Position numbers and translations under genes: made by a program. DNA of 64,000 nt from Cellvibrionaceae bacterium (lineage in GTDB: Bacteria > Pseudomonadota > Gammaproteobacteria > Pseudomonadales > Cellvibrionaceae): the NCBI GenBank assembly GCA_028281575.1, contig JANQJP010000032.1, positions 16,855 to 80,854 on the forward strand, written 5' to 3'. Under the pieces are notes generated by a model. That model ran no database searches, was not told the DNA's origin, and saw only the letters and a program-made list of their open reading frames with translations. Each line of letters starts with the position of its first letter. The first letter of the stretch is position 1. Positions 28,866-35,856 of the stretch are shown here, piece by piece.

Positions 28866-29882
28866 TTAACGCTTGTCGCTAAAAGTAAAGAGGCCTTGTA
28901 GCGTGTACATCATTCTGTCAAGCAAGAAGCCGATGATACCGATTGTTAAAACAGCCACCATAATTTTTGCCAGCGACTGTGAACTGCCATTTTGAAATTC
29001 GTCCCATACAAATTTACCGAGGCCTGGGTTTTGTGCGAGCATTTCCGCGGCGATCAATACCATCCAGCCAACACCCAGAGACAGGCGTAAACCGGTAAAA
29101 ATAAGTGGTAGCGAAGATGGAAGCACGAGCTTGGTTACCTTGGTAAACCAGCCGAGCTGCAAAACTTTACCGACGTTCATCAAGTCTTTATCTATTGAAG
29201 ATACGCCAAGCGCCGTGTTAATAAGTGTTGGCCACAAGGAGCATAAGGTCACAGTAATTGCCGAGTTTAAAAATGATTTGCTGAACCAGGCTCCGTCTGT
29301 CGTGACGTAAGTTGCGCTTACCACCATGGTGACAATTGGCAACCATGCGAGTGGTGAGACGGGTTTAAATATTTGAATAATCGGATTGAATGCCGAGTTA
29401 ACGACATTGCTTAATCCACAAAAAATACCGAGAGGTACTGCGATAATTGTTGCGATAAAAAATCCCATAAATACTGTGCGAATGCTCGTCCATATCTGAT
29501 CGATATACGTTGGCGAGCCAGTGTATTCACGCCATTTAATTTTGTCTGTTCTACCTTGTTCTTCGTATCTTGCGTTACGTTTTTCCTGGCGCTCGTAAAA
29601 TGCATCTGCTTTGGCGCGTTGAGCTTTATGGTCTTCCCATAGGGCCGCAGCCTGCTCTGTGACTTGCTTGGGCCCTGGAATTGTTCCGAGGCTTGTTTCT
29701 ACTTTGCTGGCACCCTGACCCCAGAGAAAAAGAAAGAAAATAAATGCGACAATTGGAATTCCCATGACCATCCACAATTGTTTGAGCTGTTCCCGTGGGT
29801 CTTCTCCCGAAGCCAAACGCACAAGCGGCACAAACCAAGTGAGGCCAGATAGCTGGAGGAAGTTAATAATACCGTTGATCAT
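28866..29882 (-). CDS. nrtB: Nitrate/nitrite-type ABC transporter permease
   Basis: A 338-residue inner-membrane permease of the NrtB/SsuC class. A first helix (about 36-54) is followed by a soluble, charged stretch (about 60-125), then five more helices with the coupling-helix region around GKVLQLGWFTKVTKLVLPSSLP (EAA loop) and AAEMLAQNPGLGKFVWDE. The added N-terminal helix and charged loop make it longer than cyanobacterial NrtB. It lies between nrtA and the fused ATPase on the same strand. Confidence 0.88.
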   Translation of the reverse strand: MINGIINFLQLSGLTWFVPLVRLASGEDPREQLKQLWMVMGIPIVAFIFFLFLWGQGASKVETSLGTIPGPKQVTEQAAALWEDHKAQRAKADAFYERQEKRNARYEEQGRTDKIKWREYTGSPTYIDQIWTSIRTVFMGFFIATIIAVPLGIFCGLSNVVNSAFNPIIQIFKPVSPLAWLPIVTMVVSATYVTTDGAWFSKSFLNSAITVTLCSLWPTLINTALGVSSIDKDLMNVGKVLQLGWFTKVTKLVLPSSLPLIFTGLRLSLGVGWMVLIAAEMLAQNPGLGKFVWDEFQNGSSQSLAKIMVAVLTIGIIGFLLDRMMYTLQGLFTFSDKR

Positions 29883-29935
29883 GAGAGTTACCTGTTAATA
29901 ATCTCTTTAAAATGTAAATTATTTAAGTGAATGAA

Positions 29936-29961
29936 AGGGGCTCCAAATTCTCGAGACCCCT
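29936..29961 (-). terminator. Hairpin between nrtA and nrtB
   Basis: AGGGGCTC (29936-29943) and GAGACCCCT (29953-29961) form a stem with one bulged base in the 88-nt nrtA-nrtB gap. No long U-tract follows. Such hairpins often protect or attenuate, giving more binding protein than permease; that role is inferred. Confidence 0.45.
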
Positions 29962-29970
29962 ACGATGAAT

Positions 29971-31368
29971 TTATTTCTTGGTGACGCCTGCCGATGTAAC
30001 GATTTCACCTTCTTTCAAACCGATTGGGAATTTCGCAAGATAATCGTTTGGTTTTCTGCCGTCGTAGACGATATTGTCGATAAATTCGGTCTGTGGATCA
30101 CGATAACCATCAGTGCCGAAAGGGAAATCCTCTTTTGCGACGTGACCTTCTTCAATGAGCATTTCTGCTGCCTGCATATAAATTTCCGGCTTATATACTT
30201 TCTTAGCAACATCGTGATACCAGCTGTCGGGCTTGTCTTCTGCGATTTGTCCCCAACGACGCATTTGTGATAAATACCAGATAGCGTCTGAGTAGAAAGG
30301 GTAGGTCGCGTAGTAACGATAGAAAACATTGAAGTCTGGCACTTCACGCTTGTCGCCCTTTTCGTATTCGAAGGTGCCGGTCATTGAGTTAGCAATAACT
30401 TCATAATCTGCGCCGACGTAGTTTGGTTGCGAAAGAATTTTTACTGCTTCCTTACGGTTGGCGTTGTCGTTTTCGTCTAGCCATTTCGCTGCGCGAATAA
30501 GCGCTTTTAGTACCGCCAGGTGAGTATTGGGGTTTTTTTCTGCCCAATTGTTAGAAACACCAAACACTTTTTCCGGGTTATTTTTCCAAATTTCGTAGTC
30601 GGTAATGACAGGAACACCGATGCCTTTGAATACAGCTTGTTGGTTCCATGGTTCGCCGACGCAGTAACCGTAAATGGTTCCCGCTTCAAGCGTCGCTGGC
30701 ATTTGTGGTGGAGGTGTTACCGAAAGCAGGGTCTCGCCAGATATCTGACCCACATTACCCGCAGCACCAGGACCGTAATAACCGGGCACGATGCCACCTG
30801 CAGCTAACCAGTAACGCAGCTCATAGTTATGCGTGGATACAGGGAATACCATTCCCATATTGAACGGCTTGCCTTTATCGCGGTAATCATCAATAACAGG
30901 TTTTAGTGCATTCGCACTAATAGGGTGAACAGGCCTGCCATTTTCATGCGGAATATTTTTTTTCATTTGTTTCCAGATATCGTTGGAAACAGTAATCGCA
31001 TTGCCGTTTAAGTCCATGCTAAACGCGGTAATAATATGCGCTTCAGTTCCATAGCCGATGGTCGCGCCGAGTGGTTGACCGGCCAGCATGTGCGCGCCGT
31101 CGAGTTTGCCGTCGATAACGCCATCCAACAGCACTTTCCAGTTAGCTTGAGCTTCGAGTGTTACGAATAAACCTTCATCCTCGAAATAACCGCGCTCGTA
31201 GGCTACTGCAAGTGGCGCCATATCTGTGAGTTTAATAAAACCGAAGGTGAGCTCGTCTTTTTCGACATCCAATTCTTCAGCAAAGCTGGTCCCCGCAAAT
31301 GTAAGTGCTGAAAAAGCTGCAACTGATATTTGCAGTAACTTCTTCATCGAAAGTTTTTTTAGTTTCAT
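29971..31368 (-). CDS. nrtA: Nitrate/nitrite-type ABC transporter substrate-binding protein
   Basis: A 465-residue periplasmic protein of the NrtA/CmpA family. It has a signal peptide ending about TSFA, then [23 protein letters not shown], the classical start of this fold. The [20 protein letters not shown] and [10 protein letters not shown] regions are also typical of NrtA. It ends without a lipobox. The first ATG has GAGG 8 nt upstream; a second in-frame ATG is seven codons in. Nitrate, nitrite or bicarbonate could be the ligand; nitrogen-oxide neighbours favour nitrate/nitrite. Confidence 0.9.
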   Translation of the reverse strand: MKLKKLSMKKLLQISVAAFSALTFAGTSFAEELDVEKDELTFGFIKLTDMAPLAVAYERGYFEDEGLFVTLEAQANWKVLLDGVIDGKLDGAHMLAGQPLGATIGYGTEAHIITAFSMDLNGNAITVSNDIWKQMKKNIPHENGRPVHPISANALKPVIDDYRDKGKPFNMGMVFPVSTHNYELRYWLAAGGIVPGYYGPGAAGNVGQISGETLLSVTPPPQMPATLEAGTIYGYCVGEPWNQQAVFKGIGVPVITDYEIWKNNPEKVFGVSNNWAEKNPNTHLAVLKALIRAAKWLDENDNANRKEAVKILSQPNYVGADYEVIANSMTGTFEYEKGDKREVPDFNVFYRYYATYPFYSDAIWYLSQMRRWGQIAEDKPDSWYHDVAKKVYKPEIYMQAAEMLIEEGHVAKEDFPFGTDGYRDPQTEFIDNIVYDGRKPNDYLAKFPIGLKEGEIVTSAGVTKK

Positions 31369-31711
31369 TTTCTGGCCTCTAATTTTTAAGAAGTAAGTCC
31401 CGTAAGAAAAAGCATGCGGGGGGTTCTTCGCAAAAGGCTTGCCAATTAGTGGTTTAGCTTTGTTTTATGTTATTTTTTTTAATAAAAACAATGGTTTACG
31501 TCCTCATTTTTAGAAGAGTTAGGCCTATATGTGAGGGTTTGGAAAAAATAAACGCACCATTAAGGTGAGTTTGTGCGCGTGGCTAGTGCTTGCGGTAATG
31601 ATGTTTCTATTGTTTTTGATCAAATAATAATCTTGATTTGTGTGTGTGCACTAAAAGTGTGATTTTTTAGCATCCGCAGATTTATTGGATGCTAGTTTTT
31701 GGTCCGTTTGA
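31369..31711. other. nrtA leader region with hairpins
   Basis: A 343-bp gap before nrtA. On the minus strand CGCAC...GTGCG (about 31551-31577) is followed by TTTATTTTTT, which looks like an attenuator about 180 nt before nrtA. On the plus strand TAGCATCC/GGATGCTA (31668-31675 and 31687-31694) is followed by GTTTTT. No convincing -35/-10 or gene was found. Confidence 0.4.
31668..31700 (+). terminator. Plus-strand hairpin with U-tract, no upstream plus gene
   Basis: An 8-bp perfect stem (TAGCATCC/GGATGCTA) with an 11-nt loop is followed by GTTTTT on the plus strand. The neighbouring genes are all on the minus strand, so it has no obvious protein-coding client. It may just be the 3'-flanking hairpin of the reductase gene upstream of the nrtA leader. 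Confidence 0.4.
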
Positions 31712-32710
31712 CTACTTTGCAGACGTAAATGCGTCTGAGTGTATAGCGCCCATGCTTGCATTAGAAAGAAAACACTGCTTCTTGAGTTTGGTGACAAATG
31801 TTGGTGCGCCACAAAGGAAGACACTATATTCGCTCAGATCGGCAAAATGCTCAGATACATATTGATAGAGATCCGCGTGATTAAAGTAAATATTTTTGGG
31901 GTGTTCTTCAGAGCAGAGCCAATGAAGCTTAAGGTTTTTGTGTTTGTCTGCCAGAGAAAATAATTCTCCGGTGAGGTAAAAGTCTTTTGCTTTGCGCGCC
32001 CCGATCACTAGATCCATTGTTCCAGTATGTTGCGTTTCGAGTGCGTGCTTGACTATGCCTGCCAATGGTGCGAGTCCAGTGCTTATCCCACAAAGTAGCA
32101 GAGGTTTGTTTTTATTTGTCTCCGTGTAAATACAATTGCCGTAAGCACCTTGAATATTTAGTTCGTCCCCAATACGGAGATCATTTGCGACCCAGGCGCT
32201 GAATTTTCCATTTTCAATGTACTTAATATGGAATTCCAGATAGTCATCGGCCGGCGTATTTGCGATGGAATAAGATCGAACGACATTGGTAGATTTAAAC
32301 AAATTACAAAATTGACCAGGATTAAATTCGATATCTGTGCTTAATCTGAGACGAATCACCTTTTCATTTAGAAACTCTTTACCTACAACTTTCGCTACGC
32401 CGATGTCGTCGTTAGCATCTGGTAATTTGATATCGAGAGATCTTTTAGGGAAGCACAGGCATGCCAGAAAAAAACCTTGTTGAGCGTGTGCGTTTTTGAG
32501 ACCCCTTTGAGATCCGGCAGGCAGTTTGGACGGCTGTACGCACTGGACCTTGCAGCTTTGACAAAGCCCCGCCTTGCAAGAGAAGGGTATTGTGTGACCT
32601 GAACGCAATAGCGCAGAGAGTACAGATTCATTAGGCCGCAACCGAACTTTTTGGTTTTGGCCCTGCTGGTCGAGAAAATGCAGCCAAGGTTTGAAAAAAA
32701 AACTTAGCAC
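31712..32710 (-). CDS. [2Fe-2S] ferredoxin / FAD / NAD(P)H oxidoreductase
   Basis: A 332-residue electron-transfer flavoprotein. An N-terminal plant-type ferredoxin domain has Cys45, Cys50, Cys53 (CKAGLCQSC) and a fourth Cys at 84 or 86. The FNR-like part has the FAD motif RSYSIANTP and the NAD(P) region LLCGISTGLAPLAG, ending with FLCGAP. It resembles reductases of the BenC/HmpA-type. The start is GTG 12 nt after the haemoglobin stop, so it is coupled to it. It probably supplies electrons to the haemoglobin or to a soluble reductase. Confidence 0.88.
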   Translation of the reverse strand: MLSFFFKPWLHFLDQQGQNQKVRLRPNESVLSALLRSGHTIPFSCKAGLCQSCKVQCVQPSKLPAGSQRGLKNAHAQQGFFLACLCFPKRSLDIKLPDANDDIGVAKVVGKEFLNEKVIRLRLSTDIEFNPGQFCNLFKSTNVVRSYSIANTPADDYLEFHIKYIENGKFSAWVANDLRIGDELNIQGAYGNCIYTETNKNKPLLLCGISTGLAPLAGIVKHALETQHTGTMDLVIGARKAKDFYLTGELFSLADKHKNLKLHWLCSEEHPKNIYFNHADLYQYVSEHFADLSEYSVFLCGAPTFVTKLKKQCFLSNASMGAIHSDAFTSAK

Positions 32711-32722
32711 GGCAGCGTGGAA

Positions 32723-33121
32723 CTATTTATTGAGAACGTCGTCTTTAACGCTAAGTGCGATTTCCACAATCGAATTAATATCCTCTTCTGCTACACCTAG
32801 CTCTTTTAGCGTAGCAACAAGGTTTTCCGCTACCGCAGTAAAGTGTTCTTCAGTCAAACTCATATGTTTGTGTGCCTCGCGCATATCTTTGCCGGTATAA
32901 CTATTCGGGCCGCCAAACACCATGGTTAAAAACGCTTTTTGCTTCGTGTGTTGCGCTTCCATATCCACTGTGTCGAAAAACTCACTGATACGTGCGTCGA
33001 CAAGCACTTTTTTATAAAACAGATCAACCGCGGCGTTCACCGCAGCTTCGCCACCGATTTTTTCATAGAGGGAAGATGTGCTTACTTCTTCTGTTTGTTT
33101 TTTACCGAATAAACCGAACAT
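32723..33121 (-). CDS. Group I truncated haemoglobin
   Basis: A 132-residue 2-over-2 globin. After a short leader, SLYEKIGGEAAVNAAVDLFYKKV opens the fold, FGGPNSYTGKDM is the E-F region and His84 in REAHKHM is the likely proximal haem ligand. Group I members bind O2 and NO and can act as NO dioxygenases given a reductase. A reductase gene follows 12 nt downstream. SD AGGAG precedes the ATG. The upstream DNA contains the MITE-like repeat at 33180-33371, so its promoter is close to or within that element. Confidence 0.93.
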   Translation of the reverse strand: MFGLFGKKQTEEVSTSSLYEKIGGEAAVNAAVDLFYKKVLVDARISEFFDTVDMEAQHTKQKAFLTMVFGGPNSYTGKDMREAHKHMSLTEEHFTAVAENLVATLKELGVAEEDINSIVEIALSVKDDVLNK

Positions 33122-33179
33122 GTTTGAATCTCCTAAAAAATAATATATAGCTGGAACTATTGTTGCCTGTTAAGTTGGA

Positions 33180-33371
33180 GAGACATGGATTGCACACTTG
33201 TACTGGAGACCTTCACCAAAAGGGATGCTGGTGCAGAGCCTACATGGGTGTAGCGGATCCAAGCGAAGCACTGCTTCGCTCCGCGTAACGACCAAAATCT
33301 ATGATTTTGGGCTGGACCTGCTTGCAGGTATTTACGGCGTGTCTCCAGTACAAGTGTGCAATTCATGTCTC
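33180..33371. repeat. MITE-like element A, 31-bp inverted repeats and conserved hairpin core
   Basis: The arms 33180-33210 and 33341-33371 are inverted copies with one mismatch in 31 bp, containing TTGCACACTTGTACTGGAGAC on one strand. The interior holds a core (33240-33333) that, on the opposite strand, matches 49046-49139 with about a dozen differences by hand count. The core has a perfect AGCGAAGCA/TGCTTCGCT hairpin set in a GCGGA/TCCGC dyad. There is no ORF and no clear target-site duplication. It lies just upstream of the haemoglobin gene. Confidence 0.8.
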
Positions 33372-33472
33372 GTTCCCCAATTAAATTGCATTAACTGATA
33401 GAGACATGTCTCGGTGACATTGTTAAAAGTGAACGAGACAACAATGAGTCGAGATATAGAATTTAGCGTCCG

Positions 33473-33811
33473 CTAAGGCTCTATTTGACTCACCATATAA
33501 TTAACTGCTAACGCAATCTCTTCCTCCGTCAGGTGGTTTGCTCCACCTTTGGCAGGCATTAAACCGAATCCATTTAGCACACTCTGAACAAGCATATCCT
33601 GACCTTTTTCAATTCTCGGTCCCCACATTTTGCTGTTGCCAATAATGGGGGCACCGTTAATGCCGGGTAAGTGACATGATCTACAGTTTGCTTTAACTAT
33701 TTGCTCACCGGCAGCAAGATCGGCTTCAGTTTTTTTTTGCTCTGGGTCGGAGCAACCAAAGAGCATCAGCGACGTAATGCTGACAACTACCGGCAGTGCA
33801 TATTTTCTCAT
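33473..33811 (-). CDS. Lipoprotein mono-haem cytochrome c (c5-like)
   Basis: A 112-residue cytochrome. A lipoprotein signal ends in LFGC (Cys20), so it is tethered to a membrane. The single haem site is CRSCH (43-47), and the likely sixth ligand is Met85 in LMPAKGG. A C-terminal helix LTEEEIALAVNYMVSQI is typical of class I small cytochromes. It is 38 nt after the DUF3365 gene, in the same operon as the 11-haem cytochrome, and probably shuttles electrons in the periplasm. Confidence 0.88.
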   Translation of the reverse strand: MRKYALPVVVSITSLMLFGCSDPEQKKTEADLAAGEQIVKANCRSCHLPGINGAPIIGNSKMWGPRIEKGQDMLVQSVLNGFGLMPAKGGANHLTEEEIALAVNYMVSQIEP

Positions 33812-33849
33812 TTGTCCACTCTCCCTTTTTCCGGGTCAGGCAACGCTTG

Positions 33850-34419
33850 TTAAATTGGTACCCGAACAACAACGCCGCCCATGACTTCACCAACTTTAAA
33901 ATCTGTTTTAGGTGTGTCTTTATGTTCGTTATGACAGCTAGTGCAGGCATCTGAAACAGCGACGTCAGGGTATACGGCAGTAAAATATGTTGTATCTCCG
34001 AGTTTTTCTTCACCGTAATAATTCTCCCCTGGATTTGCCGCAATATATTCGAGCCCGGCTTTTTCAATTTCCGTTTTCGGTGCATTTTGTTTATTGATGG
34101 GCCAAAGTGATTGCAATGAGTAAGTGAAAGAATCTGTCATTTCCGCGACGGCTTCGGAGCCCGCGCGAAACATTTGTGCTGGCAGTGGGGCGCCTGTATC
34201 GACATCCTGCCAATGCTCTACTGGTGTAATTACGTCTGCACCTTTGGGTCCCAGGCGTTTAACAATTAATTTTGTGTAATTTGTACGGTCGGCTTTCATA
34301 ACGGCAAAAAGTGCGTCCGTCATAACTTTAGGTTCCACGCCGGCCGATTTTTCTTCGCCACATCCACTGAGTCCAACGGCGCTTCCTGCAAACAATGTCG
34401 TCAATAATAATTTTCTCAT
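33850..34419 (-). CDS. DUF3365 (Tll0287-like) haem lipoprotein
   Basis: A 189-residue exported lipoprotein (LSGC lipobox near residue 20) with a DUF3365 fold: helical N-terminal half, then YFTAVYPDVAVSDACTSCHNEHKD with one c-haem motif (CTSCH) and a beta C terminus. Such domains are found in haem-PAS-like sensors and electron proteins. I chose the ATG at 34419 because GGAGGGGAG precedes it; a TTG-like extension 8 codons upstream is unlikely. It sits between the 11-haem cytochrome and the small cytochrome in one operon. Confidence 0.84.
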   Translation of the reverse strand: MRKLLLTTLFAGSAVGLSGCGEEKSAGVEPKVMTDALFAVMKADRTNYTKLIVKRLGPKGADVITPVEHWQDVDTGAPLPAQMFRAGSEAVAEMTDSFTYSLQSLWPINKQNAPKTEIEKAGLEYIAANPGENYYGEEKLGDTTYFTAVYPDVAVSDACTSCHNEHKDTPKTDFKVGEVMGGVVVRVPI

Positions 34420-34518
34420 TAACGCTCCCCTCCTCAGGTTCACTTAAAAAGTGTTGCTTTAATTTAGTTTTATTTTCTCGGTTTTTAATTTTGCAATACC
34501 CATTCCAACTTTAAGGTA

Positions 34519-35850
34519 TTAGCGGTTTTCACGTTTCAATGCCCAATCTATCGAGGGTACGTGCACACTTGGGGTGCCATTGAAATTATTTTTTATTAAA
34601 TTTTCGTCGGCAAGTGCATCAATAGAGAACGCTAAACCGTGGCATTGCATGCAAACGGGGCGCACCATCTTTTCATTTGGACGAAGGTTCATGTTCTGGT
34701 TGTGTTCAACCCGCACTATTTTGGTTCCGTTTTTATCCTGCTCGATGCTTGGCAAATGACAAGTTGCACATGAAACGCCCGTACCAGCAGGAATTTCACC
34801 CGCTAATTCTTTTTGCCAGAGTGATCCGTGAGGTGAATCTGTGAATGCGAGCGAGTGTTCGTCGGCGTGGCAATTTAGGCAACTGTCCGTTGCCGCGAAT
34901 TTGCGATCATAATTGTGTGCAGCGTGGCAGGTATTACAGCCGTGTTCTATCGATAGAGCGCTTTGTTGAAATGTTAAATGAGAATCATTTGGTGTTATTG
35001 CTGGCAAGACTGTCGTTCCGTTTATTGTGCCGGCCAGGCGCATACCATGTTTTCCACTGGTAAAGCCCTCGACTTCGTCTCGATGACAGGATTGGCATTC
35101 GCTTAATCCAGGTCTGTCAATCCACGTCGAATCTTCTTTATTATTGTGGCAGCCCACACAGCTTACCCCGGCAGTGGCGTGCGCGCTTGCTTGCCAATCA
35201 GACGAAATATCGGGATGCGCACTTGCTATTTCAGGGTGGCTAATGTCAAAAATGGGATGCGATGGCCTCGCATATTGTTTGGCATTATTTGCTGACGAAA
35301 TTTTTGCAATTTCATTCAGCCAGGGCTGGTTGGCATTTTTAACCAGGAAGGCTTCGTATAGTGCTCTATTGTCATGAAAATTATGGCAGCCGGCATCTGC
35401 ACAACTATCAAAAGCGAGATCCTGATGGCTTTCGCGTTCTTCTCCAATATCTACATGGCAGTGAAAGCAGTAGTCGGAGGGCACGGTGAGCCCCATTGCC
35501 AGTGTTTGCTCATGTTGATGTTCGGTATGACAGCTTATGCAGTAGCGTGCATCAATAATTTCTAGCAGGTCGGCGTTGCGGGGGTCATTAAATTTTTTCT
35601 TAGGGTGTGAGTCGAGCGCGAGTTTTAATTCTTCTTCGTGACAATTCAAGCATGCGTCCTGGAGTATGTCTTTACCACCGAAAGGTTCGGTATGGCAGCT
35701 CGTACACGCTAACTCGATTTGATAATGGCCGTAGGTCGAGTGACCAATAAGCAGTTCTTCTTTTGTCTCTTCAAAAAAGACGATGTTGAGATAGTAAACA
35801 CCGATTCCGATGGTAACTAATGCCCAGGCGATCCAAAGGAATTTTTTCAT
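34519..35850 (-). CDS. Membrane-anchored 11-haem cytochrome c
   Basis: A 443-residue multihaem protein. One N-terminal helix (about 4-26) anchors it; the rest is periplasmic. I count ten CxxCH motifs (CTSCH, CLNCH, CISCH, CFHCH, CVGCH, CQSCH, CNTCH, CLNCH, CATCH, CMQCH) and one CADAGCH with four residues between the cysteines. Many extra histidines could be distal ligands. It does not have the KCxxCH or CxxCK site of NrfA. It resembles the c3/NrfB-like wires more than a known reductase. It starts 6 nt after the FAD-cytochrome b gene. Confidence 0.9.
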   Translation of the reverse strand: MKKFLWIAWALVTIGIGVYYLNIVFFEETKEELLIGHSTYGHYQIELACTSCHTEPFGGKDILQDACLNCHEEELKLALDSHPKKKFNDPRNADLLEIIDARYCISCHTEHQHEQTLAMGLTVPSDYCFHCHVDIGEERESHQDLAFDSCADAGCHNFHDNRALYEAFLVKNANQPWLNEIAKISSANNAKQYARPSHPIFDISHPEIASAHPDISSDWQASAHATAGVSCVGCHNNKEDSTWIDRPGLSECQSCHRDEVEGFTSGKHGMRLAGTINGTTVLPAITPNDSHLTFQQSALSIEHGCNTCHAAHNYDRKFAATDSCLNCHADEHSLAFTDSPHGSLWQKELAGEIPAGTGVSCATCHLPSIEQDKNGTKIVRVEHNQNMNLRPNEKMVRPVCMQCHGLAFSIDALADENLIKNNFNGTPSVHVPSIDWALKRENR

Positions 35851-35856
35851 AAACTG

